Origin: Halomicrobium urmianum
GTDB taxonomy: Archaea > Halobacteriota > Halobacteria > Halobacteriales > Haloarculaceae
DNA: 64,000 nt
Reading direction: 5' to 3'
Assembly: GCF_020217425.1 (NCBI RefSeq)
Contig: NZ_CP084090.1
Location: forward strand, 1 to 64,000
Shown here piece by piece: positions 27,938-36,175 of the stretch. Each line of letters opens with the position of its first letter. The stretch's first letter is position 1. The position numbers were made by a program, and so were the translations under genes. Under the pieces are notes generated by a model. It was not told the origin of the DNA, did not search any database, and was given only the letters and a program-made list of their open reading frames with translations.

Positions 27938-28315
27938 ATGGGATTCGGCAGCACCGCGAAGAAGGTCCAGAAGCTGGCCGACGTGGCGGACAAAACCTAC
28001 GACAAGATCAACGAACTGCGCGACCAGCTGACGGAGCTTCGGGGGACGGTCGAGGAGACCGGCGACAGGGTGGAACAGCTCGAGCGGGAACTGGAGGACC
28101 AGCGCGCGCTCCTGGAAGCCATCGCCGAGGAGCACGACGTCGACGTCGACGGGGCCGTCGCGGACGCCGTCATCGAGGACGCAGAAGGGGGGTCCATCGC
28201 CGGTGAGCGAAGCTCATCGAGCCCTCGTTCGGCGTCGCCTCACGAGGACGCCGCCGACGCCGAGGAGTCGGGCGGCGCGAGCAGCGCGGGCGACGCGCAG
28301 TCCGCCGGGGAGTAA
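27938..28315 (+). CDS. Coiled-coil protein (DUF5798-like)
   Basis: A 125-residue protein beginning MGFGSTAKKVQKLADVADK. Residues about 10-75 form one long amphipathic heptad helix (DKINELRDQLTELRGTVEET and the VEQLERELEDQRALLEA part), predicted to be a parallel coiled coil. The tail is acidic and low-complexity and includes the repeat-like segment RSSSSPRSASPHEDAADA also seen elsewhere in the window. The function is unknown. Confidence 0.75.
   Translation: MGFGSTAKKVQKLADVADKTYDKINELRDQLTELRGTVEETGDRVEQLERELEDQRALLEAIAEEHDVDVDGAVADAVIEDAEGGSIAGERSSSSPRSASPHEDAADAEESGGASSAGDAQSAGE
28203..28257 (+). repeat. Short repeat copy inside the coiled-coil gene
   Basis: GCTCATCGAGCCCTCGTTCG, then GCGTCGCCTC, ACGAGGACGCCG aligns with copies at 16.3, 27.8 and 45.6 kb. 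It is in frame and adds SSSSPRSASPHEDA to the acidic tail. Confidence 0.65.
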
Positions 28316-28349
28316 CGGGAGACGCGATGCTGCGGCCGATCGACGGGCC

Positions 28350-28766
28350 TCAGCTACCGCCGACGAGCCGCTGGTGTTCGACCTTCATGCACCTGTCCTG
28401 GACCACGTCGAGGCCGGCCTCCTCCGCGCGGCCGGCAGCGTCGTCGTGGCGGATACCCTGCTGAAGCCAGATGGCCGCCACGTCGTCACGTTCCAGCGTC
28501 TCGTCGACGATGTCGGGCACTTCCTCGCTCGGCCGGAACACGTCCACCACGTCCACCTCGTCTGGGACGTCCGTGATCGAGTCGTAGGACTGCTCGCCCA
28601 GCACCTCGTCGGCGAAGGGGTTGACGGGGATGACGCGGTATCCCTGCTGCTGGAGGTACTTCGGGATCTCGTGGGCGGCCTTCCCCTCCGTCGTCGAGCT
28701 CCCGACCACGGCGACGGTGTCGTAGTCGAGAATCTCGCGGAGTTCGTCGTCGGAGTCGACTGGCAT
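28350..28766 (-). CDS. CoA-binding domain protein (YccU-like)
   Basis: A 138-residue Rossmann-fold protein of the small CoA_binding family. It starts at MPVDSDDELREILDYDTVAVVG, with the nucleotide loop VVGSSTTEGKAAHEIPKYLQQ and the family's VDVVDVFRPSEEVP and WLQQGIRHDDAAG segments and C-terminal DRCMKVEHQRL. It binds CoA; biological role is unknown. The ATG at 28766 is favoured over upstream starts because it begins at the conserved region. Confidence 0.88.
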   Translation of the reverse strand: MPVDSDDELREILDYDTVAVVGSSTTEGKAAHEIPKYLQQQGYRVIPVNPFADEVLGEQSYDSITDVPDEVDVVDVFRPSEEVPDIVDETLERDDVAAIWLQQGIRHDDAAGRAEEAGLDVVQDRCMKVEHQRLVGGS

Positions 28767-28819
28767 ACGTGAACGAACGCCCGGCGCGGAGAAAAGCGTG
28801 CTGCCGGCCGGTGGGGTGT

Positions 28820-29422
28820 TCAGGCCTCCGGTAGCGACGCCTCGACGCTGCCGTCGACGTCGGTCTCGATCACGCCGTCGAAGAGCCCGCGCAGCGTGGA
28901 CAGCGTCTCCTCGTCGTGGGCCGTCGACTCGGCGACGTGGATCCCGACGCCGCCGATGCACTCCACGCGGGACGTGATCGACGACTCGATCTCGTAGGTC
29001 CGGCGCAGGTTCGAGTACAGCAACAGCGTCGTCACCGAGTCGACGACGATGCGCGTCCGGTCGATCCCGTGGTCGCGGTAGAAGTGATCCAGCAGCTCGG
29101 ACAGCCCCTGTCGGATCCCCCGGACGTCGGTGGGCCCGGACGGATATTTGACGGTCTCCGTGTCGGTGGCCGAGCCGCCGATGTGGCTCGTGACGCAGTC
29201 GACGACGCCGAGCAGTCCGGGACCGTCCGCGTACGTCGCCCGAACCTGCTCGGCGCAGTCCCGCGTCGACAGGACGACGCCAGCCTCCCCGTCGGCGATC
29301 CCCCGGTCCACGATGGATCGCGCGATGCGTTGCTTGCCAGTCAGCGGCGGCCCCACCACGAGGACGTTCGTCCCCGGCGAAACCCTCCCGTCACCGAACT
29401 GCGCCCCAAGTTCGTACATCAC
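28820..29422 (-). CDS. KaiC/RadA-like P-loop ATPase (RAD55 family, short)
   Basis: A 200-residue ATPase with Walker A GPPLTGKQRI near residue 24, a Walker B-like strand RIVVDSVTTLL near 122, and a C-terminal ECIGGVGIHVAEST strand pair. It is much smaller than KaiC and belongs with haloarchaeal RAD55/GvpD-like proteins of signalling or gas-vesicle type. The partner is unknown. A second ATG follows immediately (29419). Confidence 0.75.
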   Translation of the reverse strand: MMYELGAQFGDGRVSPGTNVLVVGPPLTGKQRIARSIVDRGIADGEAGVVLSTRDCAEQVRATYADGPGLLGVVDCVTSHIGGSATDTETVKYPSGPTDVRGIRQGLSELLDHFYRDHGIDRTRIVVDSVTTLLLYSNLRRTYEIESSITSRVECIGGVGIHVAESTAHDEETLSTLRGLFDGVIETDVDGSVEASLPEA

Positions 29423-29518
29423 TCAGTGTCCCCCGTCTCGGCCTGACCCCCGTCGGTACCTGCCGCCTTCGTCGGGTTCCTATTTCGCCTTTGGGGTCTC
29501 ACGCCTGTCCGGAACCGG

Positions 29519-29528
29519 GGAGTTTAAA
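29519..29528 (+). promoter_or_regulatory. TATA-like box of tRNA-Arg
   Basis: AGTTTAAACC centred about 32 nt before the tRNA 5' end. Confidence 0.5.
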
Positions 29529-29555
29529 CCCGAACGTCGAATTAGAAATGCCTGA

Positions 29556-29630
29556 GGGCGCTTAGCTCAGCCTGGACAGAGTGCGTGGCTTCGGACCACG
29601 TTGCCGGGGGTTCAAATCCCTCAGCGCTCG
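29556..29630 (+). tRNA. tRNA-Arg (anticodon TCG)
   Basis: A 75-nt cloverleaf. The acceptor GGGCGCT pairs with AGCGCTC plus discriminator G. The D-arm includes TAGCTCAGCCTGGACA. The anticodon stem CGTGG/CCACG holds the loop CTTCGGA, so the anticodon TCG is at 29591-29593. The T-arm is GGGGG-TTCAAAT-CCCTC. No intron is seen and CCA is not encoded. It reads CGA/CGG-type arginine codons. Confidence 0.92.
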
Positions 29631-29708
29631 TTTCTGCGGGGTCCTCGCGAACGGAGTGACCGGCTCGAGGAAGGCCAGTACCGACCACGCCGCTCGGGTA
29701 ACAGCGGA

Positions 29709-30398
29709 CTAGTCCGCACCCCGAGTGCCGCGTTCGGCGCGGGCCTCGATCCCGCGCATCATCCCGCGTTCCATGACGAAGTGCGGGAGTTCGTAGGACA
29801 GGTATCGGACGGCGTATCCGAGGGTCGTTCGGGCCGCCGGTTTCCGCCCGCGGACGATAAAGCGGGTCGTCGCGTCGTCGATCCGGTCGAGGTGGAACGT
29901 CCACGTCCCGCCGTCGTGGCCCCGGAGGACCAGCGTGCGGTCGAGTTCGATCCGGGCGACGGTCATCGACGTGACCGGGCTCTGCGACCAGTAGTCCTCG
30001 CAGACCATCCGGATCGTGTCGCCCTCCGTCAGGTCCTGATACTCCGGGACGACGCGGTCGACGTTGTTGATGCCCGCGCCGGCGAGGTTCTCGAGCTAGG
30101 CGTAACTATAGAAACCGCCGCGTCCCTGGCCGAGCTGGACGAGCCACGGCCAGACCTGCTCGCGAGGGGCGTGGACCGGGATCGCCCGGGTGGTTTCGTC
30201 GACCGGGTCCGCGACGGGTTCGTCGCCGGGTAGCCGTCAGGCGACCTCCTCGCCCGTGGCTCCCCACGTCCGGTGCAACGGGCGGAGAACGAGGTGATAC
30301 GTCGCGATGACGGCGACGACGAAGACGGCGAGCCAGCCCCGCGTACGCCGACGGACCGATGCGGGGTGCGATTCCGATTCGAGGCCGTTACGTTCCAT
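29709..30398 (-). pseudogene. SRPBCC family membrane-anchored protein, two in-frame stops
   Basis: One continuous frame on the minus strand from MERNGLESESHPA at 30398 to ERGTRGAD at 29709. It has an N-terminal TM (GWLAVFVVAVIATYHLVL), then an SRPBCC domain ([56 protein letters not shown]). It is broken by TGA at 30239-30237 (between EEVA and RLPGDEP) and TAG at 30098-30096 (between FYSYA and LENLAG). In relatives I recall these positions as Arg and Trp, so each would be a single-base change (CGA to TGA, TGG to TAG). The downstream ATG at 30008 would give only a fragment. A MITE lies 23 nt upstream of the start. Confidence 0.8.
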
Positions 30399-30420
30399 GT
30401 CGAGTAGTACGCCGTCGGGG

Positions 30421-30508
30421 GCTATAGTAGAAATTGAACGCACTGACACACTCGAAGGGCACCCGTAATGCCCTTCGATGTGTAAATAGTTTCAATTTCT
30501 ACTATAGC
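30421..30508. mobile_element. MITE, 88 bp, 18-bp perfect terminal inverted repeats
   Basis: The left end GCTATAGTAGAAATTGAA (30421-30438) is the exact reverse complement of the right end TTCAATTTCTACTATAGC (30491-30508). The inside is also self-complementary (CTCGAAGGGCA/TGCCCTTCGA), so the whole element folds into one hairpin. It is AT-rich against a GC-rich background and codes for nothing. The outermost bases contain TATA, compatible with a TA target duplication as made by IS630/Tc1-type transposases; the parent IS is not in the window. Confidence 0.85.
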
Positions 30509-30687
30509 TGGGAGGGCCGCTGGACGGCCTCGACGAGCGAGAGGGCGGCCCCAGCGAGGAAGGCGAGTCCGAGGAGGACGAGTGCCAGGCGGACCACCGG
30601 GCAGAACACGCCGAACGCCGCGCCGACGGCGGCGAGCGCGACGAGACCGGCGACGGCCGCGACGGTCGCGCCCGCGAGTCGCTACAT
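30502..30687 (-). pseudogene. Small membrane protein fragment, stop after start codon, C-terminus in MITE
   Basis: The frame reads RLAGATVAAVAGLVALAA, then a second hydrophobic helix (VVRLALVLLGLAFLAGAALSLVEAV), i.e. a two-TM protein of about 60 residues. The only upstream ATG in place (30687) is followed directly by TAG; a C-to-T change from CAG would explain this. The C-terminus ends QRPSQL-stop where the final codons come from the right end of the MITE. The MITE probably truncated the gene. Confidence 0.6.
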
Positions 30688-30920
30688 CGTACGGGATGCC
30701 TGCGGGGGCTGGCTTGTGGCTTCTGGCCGGGGGAACAGCGACCGGCACCTCCGGCGCGGACGTTACTCGCTAGCTTCCGACCTCAACGCCGAAGGTAAAC
30801 GGACCCTATCCGGACGCCTTACTGTAAATCAGTTAACCTGTTTCCTCGCCCAACCCGTGACACGGCAAGACGGTCCCCGCGCCGGTCTCCCGGCGCGGAC
30901 AACGCTTCCCAGATCTACCT

Positions 30921-31772
30921 ATGGAGATAGACATCGCAATGCCGACAAAGGAGTCGGCCGACGTCATCGAGCAGACACTGGAACGAGCAGCGGCGGCGAT
31001 CGACCGGTCGGCGGCGTCGGTGAACCAGTTGATCGTCGTCGACGACGAGAGCGTGGACGAGACTCGCGAGCTGGCCCGCGAGGCCGCCGAGACGCACGGC
31101 TGGGACGCGACCGTCGTCTCGGAGTCGATGCCGCTCCCCGCGGCGCGCAGGCGGGCGATCGACCTCGTCGAGACGGAGTGGTTCTGGTTCCTCGACGACG
31201 ACGTGCGCGTCCGGGCGGACTACGTCGAGCGGTTGCTGGACGCGGTCGCGCCCGCGGTCGGCGCCGTCCAGGGGCGGAAGGCGTCCCGTTCCGAGCACCC
31301 CAGCGACTGGGTCCACAGCCGCTCCCGGCGCGGGGGGACCCACGCGACGCTGATTCGTCGCGAGGCCGTGGCCGACGTCCAGATCCCGTCGGACGTCGCC
31401 GTCCTCGAGGACGAGTACCTCCGGCGGTGGATCGAGTCCGGCGGGTACGCGTGGTTCTTCCACGCGCACGCCCGGTTCGTCCACGACTGCCAGGAGCGCC
31501 ACCAGATCGGGTGGACCGAGGGGTACGTCGGCGGGAAGTACGGGCTCCAGTCGTTCCAGACAGTCGCGATGAACGTCCCGTACGCCGCCGCGACGGGCCG
31601 GGATCCGATGCCGCACCTGAAGCGCGCCGCCGGGTGGATAGCCGGATCGATCGTCGGGGACGGCGAGCGGCCGGAACCGTCCGGTGAGATCGTCGACGTG
31701 ACCGAGCGGACCGCGGAGCAGTCGGACGAGACCGCCGAGCCGTCCGGGCGGACGGCGGAGGTGGCGGAATGA
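30921..31772 (+). CDS. Family 2 glycosyltransferase
   Basis: A 283-residue GT-A fold enzyme starting MEIDIAMPTKESADVIEQTL. It has the nucleotide-sugar Asp in LIVVDDESVDETR and the DxD-type metal site WFLDDDVRV near residue 94. The catalytic-side segment VAVLEDEYLRRW carries an ED(E)-type base. The C-terminus is an acidic/Thr-rich tail. It probably transfers a sugar to a lipid or glycan on the cytoplasmic face. It overlaps the phosphatase-fold gene by 4 nt, suggesting the two act in one surface-polymer pathway. Confidence 0.88.
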   Translation: MEIDIAMPTKESADVIEQTLERAAAAIDRSAASVNQLIVVDDESVDETRELAREAAETHGWDATVVSESMPLPAARRRAIDLVETEWFWFLDDDVRVRADYVERLLDAVAPAVGAVQGRKASRSEHPSDWVHSRSRRGGTHATLIRREAVADVQIPSDVAVLEDEYLRRWIESGGYAWFFHAHARFVHDCQERHQIGWTEGYVGGKYGLQSFQTVAMNVPYAAATGRDPMPHLKRAAGWIAGSIVGDGERPEPSGEIVDVTERTAEQSDETAEPSGRTAEVAE

Positions 31773-32755
31773 CGACCGTCGTGCTGGGCTGGGACGGCCT
31801 CGACCACGAGGTCGCCACGTCGATGGGCCTCGCCGACCGGTTCGTCCCCCACCACCGCGAGATCGAGACGATCGACAACCCGGTGCTCGGCGTGCCCCAC
31901 ACCCAGGAGCTGTGGCCCTCGATCATCACGGGCGCCCACCCGTCAGAGACCGGGATTCGGTCGGCGACGGAGGAGGGCGGCGCCGACTGGGGCGACCCGC
32001 GAATCGACAGGCTGTCGTCCGCCGCGGCCGGCATCGTCCCCGAGGAGGTGCGGACGCGCATCGGCCGGTGGCTCCGGAACCGCGGGGCCGAACTGGACGC
32101 CTACGAGCCGGCCGACTACGAGGAGCGCGGGCTGTCGACCATCTTCGACGGCCGCTCGGCGCTCCCGATCGCCGTCCCGAACTACCGGACGGAGACCGAC
32201 GCCGAACTGGACATCGTGTACGACCGCGGCGCCCAGCTCGCCGACTACCTGAACGTCGAGGAGGGCGAGGACGGCGAGTTGCACCACAATCCGTCGGTGC
32301 CGCTGCCGGTGCTCGAGCAGCGGATCGCGTCGGAGGCGGCGTCGAAGATCGGCGTGGTCGAGACGGCGCTGCACCGCGAGTACGACCTCGTGTTCGTCTG
32401 GCTCGGCTACCTCGACACGGTCGGTCACCTCGCGCCGACCGTCGGCGACGACGAGTGGCGGCGCCGCCACTACGAGCAGGCCGCCCGGTGGACGGAGGGC
32501 GTCCGGGACCAGCTCGGGCCCGACGACGCGCTCGTCGTCGCCGCGGACCACGGCCTCCAGGCGGGCGAACACAGCCACTCGACGTTCTACGGCGCGACCG
32601 AGCCCGAGGCGGTCGAGGGCGTCGAGTCGGTGCTCGACGTCGCAGCCGCCGTCGAAGCGCTCACCGAGCAGTCCTCGGGCGCCGACGTCGAGGAGCGACG
32701 GGCGGGCGAGGTCGAGTCGGTGCGGTCGAACCTCGAGGACCTCGGGTACATCTGA
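31769..32755 (+). CDS. Alkaline phosphatase-superfamily protein (phosphodiesterase/sulfatase fold)
   Basis: A 328-residue protein opening MTTVVLGWDGLDHEVA (first metal-ligand Asp), with LGVPHTQELWPSIITGAHPSE (the nucleophile Thr/Ser region) and VVAADHGLQAGEHSHSTFYG (DHG and H metal ligands) near residue 255. It ends SNLEDLGYI, common to haloarchaeal members. No signal peptide is present, so it is probably cytoplasmic. It is co-translated with the glycosyltransferase, and may act on nucleotide-sugar or lipid-linked substrates. Confidence 0.85.
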   Translation: MTTVVLGWDGLDHEVATSMGLADRFVPHHREIETIDNPVLGVPHTQELWPSIITGAHPSETGIRSATEEGGADWGDPRIDRLSSAAAGIVPEEVRTRIGRWLRNRGAELDAYEPADYEERGLSTIFDGRSALPIAVPNYRTETDAELDIVYDRGAQLADYLNVEEGEDGELHHNPSVPLPVLEQRIASEAASKIGVVETALHREYDLVFVWLGYLDTVGHLAPTVGDDEWRRRHYEQAARWTEGVRDQLGPDDALVVAADHGLQAGEHSHSTFYGATEPEAVEGVESVLDVAAAVEALTEQSSGADVEERRAGEVESVRSNLEDLGYI

Positions 32756-32910
32756 TCGGCGGAGGGGTTCCGGCGCGGCGACCGTGCCGGACGACCGCTA
32801 GACTGCACCGAGCCGAACTGCCATAAAAAAGGTCGGTGAATATCTTCGCTTCGGTTCTCAGCGGACAGGAATCAACGGGTGCTTGAGGGTGGCAGGGGGT
32901 CGACTCGTCG

Positions 32911-32931
32911 GGTATGCATCGACAGCATACC
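32911..32931. promoter_or_regulatory. Perfect inverted repeat before the molybdoenzyme operon
   Basis: GGTATGC-ATCGACA-GCATACC: 7-bp arms with a 7-nt spacer, 30-50 nt upstream of the GTG at 32961. The candidate operator would sit over or just downstream of the promoter. A GGAGGGG ribosome site follows at about 32948. Confidence 0.5.
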
Positions 32932-32960
32932 GCGTTGTCAGGTCTCCGGAGGGGTGTACC

Positions 32961-35900
32961 GTGACGCTGACGCGGCGCGACTTCCTGACTGCGGCGGGGA
33001 CTGGCGCCGTCGGGGCGATGGTCGGCGGTGCCTGGGGCGCCACGCAGGCGACGGAGCCGATCACGAGCGTCGAGAACCCGCTCCGGTCGTACCCCAACCG
33101 TGACTGGGAGGAGGTGTATCACGAGATATACGCGTACGACGAGGTGGACTGGACGGTCTGTCACCCGAACTGCACCCAGTCGTGCGCGCTGAACTTCTAC
33201 ATGAAAAACGGGGTACCGATCCGGGCCGAGCAGATCTACCACGAGGAGGAGGGGAGTCCCGGACCGGGGAGTCCGGGCGGCTACGAGCAGGCCGACGTCA
33301 CCCAGCACTGGAACCCGCGCGGGTGCATGAAAGGGCTGTCGCTGCACCGCCGGACGTTCGAGCCCTCGCGGATCAAGTACCCGATGGTCCGCAAGGGCTG
33401 GGACCCCGAGGACCCGAACCAGGAGGGCCGCGGCGAGGACGAGTTCGAGCGCGTCTCCTGGGCGGAGGCGTTCGACCTGATCGCCGAGAAGATGGCGAAC
33501 CTGGAGGACAACAAGCGGTTCCACATCTTCAACGCGATCAAGTCCGACGGGCTGATCACCCGCCACGGCGCGGGGCGTCGGCTGGCGTCCATCTTCGGCG
33601 GCTGCGAGTGGACGGAGTACGACTGGTACGCCGACCTGCCGCCGGGACACGTCATCACGACGGGCTACCAGACCAGCGACGCCGACGCGTCGGCCTGGCG
33701 ACAGGCCGACTACACGATCATGCAGGGGAAGAACCTGATCCACAACAAGCTCGCGGACAACCACTTCCTGCAGGAGACCCGCGAGCGGGGCGGCAAGATG
33801 GTCGGCGTCTATCCCGACTACTCGCCGACGGTCCAGAAGTGCGACCGCTGGCTCCCCGTCCGCCCCGGCTCCGACCCGGCGTTCGCGCTGGGCGTGGCCC
33901 ACGTGATCATCGACGAGGAGCTGTACGACGCCGACTTCATGCGGCAGTTCACGAGCCTGCCGCTGCTCGTGCGCGAGGACGACGGGAAATACCTCCGCGC
34001 ACACGAAGTCTTCGAGGACTACGAGGCCCCGCCCGAGGACGTCGACCACCAGAACGAGGAGCGCGACTGGGGCGACTTCGTGGCGCTCGGCCGGGACGGC
34101 GACCTCGTGGCGGTCGACCGGGAGTCGGTCGGCTCGGAGACGCCCGACGAGCCCCGGCTGGACGTCGATCGCGAGGTCGAACTGGCCGACGGGTCGACGG
34201 TGGCCGTCCGGTCGGACTTCGCGCGCCAGCGCGACAACGTCGTGGAGAACTACGACCCGGAGACGGTCGAGGACATCACGACCATCCCGGCCAACAAGCT
34301 CCGCCAGACCGCCCGGGAGTTCGCCGACGCCGAGAAGGGCCAGTGGTTCACCGGCGAGGGGATCAACCACTGGTTCCACTCCAACGACTCGCTCCAGCGG
34401 ACCATCTTCTTCGTCCAGTCGATGCTGGGCAACATCGGCGAACGGGGCGCGGGCTACTACAACTACTCCGGCCAGTACAAGATCGAGCTGCTGGACGGCT
34501 ACCCGGAGTACGTCAACCCCGACGGCCACTCCGCCCACGGGATGTACCCCGGCTACGCCTTCGCCTTCTTCGGCGGCGAGTCGCTGGACCCCCACGAGCT
34601 CCGGGGCGACTTCGACGAGGAACTGGACCTCACTCCCCAGGAGGACGCCGAGGAGCCGGTCGTGCCGGAGGGCGCGGACACCTACACGATGTCCAAGCCC
34701 CGGATCCTCTGGACGATGAACTGCAACCTCCTGAACCAGACCAAACACCAGCAGCACGTCGTCGAGAACTTCGTCAAGCACCCCGAGACGGAAAACGAGC
34801 TGTTCGTCGTCTCGGACATGCACATGACCTACTCGGCGCGCCACGCCGACATCGTGCTGCCGGTCCCCTCCTGGCTGGAATGTGAGTACCCCGACATCAC
34901 GGTCGGACCGGAGAACCCCTTCCTGCAGATGGACAGCGGGGTGATGGACCCCATCTACGACACCATGCAGGACGGGGAGGCCGTGGCCAGGGTCGCCGAG
35001 AAGCTCGACGAGAAGACCGACCCCGCGGAGCGCAACGTCGACTCCTACCGGGAGTACTTCGCGGAGTTCCTCGACGAGGACGGCGACCCGAAGGAGTACA
35101 TCCAGCAGGCGCTCGACGCCGGCATGACGACCCGGGACATCGACGTCGAGGACCTGGAGGACGGCCCCGAGCGCCTCCAGCTCAAGACCTACCCGCGGGT
35201 CCCCTTCTGGGGGCAGATCCACGAGGATCGACCGTTCTACACCAAGACCGGCCGGATGGAGTTCCACAAGGAGGAGGACCGCTTCCTCGAACTGGGCCGC
35301 TCTGACCTGGATCACATCGAGAGCGTCGAGGGGACGCCCTACGGCCGGAACAAGACGTGGGACGAGGCCAAGGACGAGGAGAACCCGATCTACCACGACC
35401 AGGAGTACCAGTTCTACTACAACACGCCGCACCCGAAGTACCGGACCCACTCCTCGTGGGGGATGACCGACTGGAACCTCGTCTGGTCGGCCCGGGACTT
35501 CGGCAGCGTCAGCGCCGACCCCGAGGGGACCGACCGGCTGGTCGACGACTTCTCGTTCCCGACCGGCGACGGCGAGAGCGAGGACGCCGCGCCGCTGGGC
35601 GAGGCGTTCGTCGAGATCCACCCCGAGGACGCCGCGGACATGGACGTCGATAACGGCGACTACGTCCGGATCGGGAACGACCGCGGGAGCCTCGTCGTGC
35701 GCGCGATGATCAGCGAGCGCCAGCGCCCGCGCTCGGCCGGCGACATGGGCCAGCTGACCATCTGGCACGGCTGGTGGCCCCAGCACTTCCCGGAGGACGA
35801 GGAGGCCGACGAGGACGCCGAACGCGGCTACAACGTGACGACGAACCTGTGGCTGGACCCGCTGCAGGAGACCGACGACCTCGTCCACAAGGCCGTCTTC

Positions 35901-36140
35901 GGCGACCCCAACATCTCCGAGGCGGTCGAGGAGGAGATCGCCTGGCACGGGGCGGAACTCGAACACGGCTACGAGGAGACCGTCTGGGCCCCGACCGGGA
36001 CGAACCGCGACGACCTCGTCGAGGTCGAGAAGTACGAGGAGGCGGACTGGTGGCCCGGCGACGCCCGCCGGGACGACCTGATCGAGGACTACATCGGCGG
36101 ATCGCTGCAGCCCGGTTCCCCGACCGGAGGTGACGACTGA
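32961..36140 (+). CDS. Type II DMSO-reductase-family molybdopterin oxidoreductase, catalytic subunit (DdhA/SerA/ClrA/NarG-like)
   Basis: A 1059-residue Mo-bisMGD enzyme. The GTG at 32961 yields a twin-arginine signal (MTLTRRDFLTAAGTGAVGA), so the folded enzyme is exported to the cell exterior. FeS cluster FS0 ligands are Cys67-x3-Cys71-x3-Cys75 and Cys122; NarG has His where Cys67 stands (His68 is adjacent). The Mo-ligand loop EYDWYADLPPG (Asp221) is diagnostic for type II enzymes. The C-terminal MGD-binding domain includes VEIHPEDAADMDVDNGDYV. The ABDC gene order downstream fits DMS dehydrogenase, selenate or chlorate reductase rather than NarGHJI. The substrate is not identifiable by eye. 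Confidence 0.9.
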   Translation: MTLTRRDFLTAAGTGAVGAMVGGAWGATQATEPITSVENPLRSYPNRDWEEVYHEIYAYDEVDWTVCHPNCTQSCALNFYMKNGVPIRAEQIYHEEEGSPGPGSPGGYEQADVTQHWNPRGCMKGLSLHRRTFEPSRIKYPMVRKGWDPEDPNQEGRGEDEFERVSWAEAFDLIAEKMANLEDNKRFHIFNAIKSDGLITRHGAGRRLASIFGGCEWTEYDWYADLPPGHVITTGYQTSDADASAWRQADYTIMQGKNLIHNKLADNHFLQETRERGGKMVGVYPDYSPTVQKCDRWLPVRPGSDPAFALGVAHVIIDEELYDADFMRQFTSLPLLVREDDGKYLRAHEVFEDYEAPPEDVDHQNEERDWGDFVALGRDGDLVAVDRESVGSETPDEPRLDVDREVELADGSTVAVRSDFARQRDNVVENYDPETVEDITTIPANKLRQTAREFADAEKGQWFTGEGINHWFHSNDSLQRTIFFVQSMLGNIGERGAGYYNYSGQYKIELLDGYPEYVNPDGHSAHGMYPGYAFAFFGGESLDPHELRGDFDEELDLTPQEDAEEPVVPEGADTYTMSKPRILWTMNCNLLNQTKHQQHVVENFVKHPETENELFVVSDMHMTYSARHADIVLPVPSWLECEYPDITVGPENPFLQMDSGVMDPIYDTMQDGEAVARVAEKLDEKTDPAERNVDSYREYFAEFLDEDGDPKEYIQQALDAGMTTRDIDVEDLEDGPERLQLKTYPRVPFWGQIHEDRPFYTKTGRMEFHKEEDRFLELGRSDLDHIESVEGTPYGRNKTWDEAKDEENPIYHDQEYQFYYNTPHPKYRTHSSWGMTDWNLVWSARDFGSVSADPEGTDRLVDDFSFPTGDGESEDAAPLGEAFVEIHPEDAADMDVDNGDYVRIGNDRGSLVVRAMISERQRPRSAGDMGQLTIWHGWWPQHFPEDEEADEDAERGYNVTTNLWLDPLQETDDLVHKAVFGDPNISEAVEEEIAWHGAELEHGYEETVWAPTGTNRDDLVEVEKYEEADWWPGDARRDDLIEDYIGGSLQPGSPTGGDD

Positions 36141-36175
36141 TGAGCAACTGCGAGACCGGAGGAGGTGACGACTGA
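36140..36175 (+). CDS. Eleven-residue ORF from a tandem duplication between subunit genes
   Basis: ATG AGC AAC TGC GAG ... GAC GAC TGA encodes MSNCETGGGDD. Its ATG overlaps the catalytic-subunit stop (TGATG) and its TGA overlaps the beta-subunit ATG in the same way. The block ACCGGAGGTGACGACTGATG at 36123-36142 recurs at 36155-36177 with one extra GGA, so a short tandem duplication created two ribosome-site/stop/start cassettes. It may simply be a passive relay for translational coupling. Confidence 0.5.
   Translation: MSNCETGGGDD

Noticed and set aside
29709-30008. Independent 99-residue gene starting at 30008
   Set aside because: It lacks the SRPBCC N-terminal strand and continues in frame upstream through two stop codons into the rest of the same family, so it is part of a pseudogene.
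32661-35966. Very long open frame on the minus strand (about 1100 codons) opposite the molybdoenzyme gene
   Set aside because: It is the antisense shadow of a GC-rich gene: composition is Val/Arg/Leu/Asp repeats without domains, and the plus-strand frame has clear Mo and Fe-S motifs.
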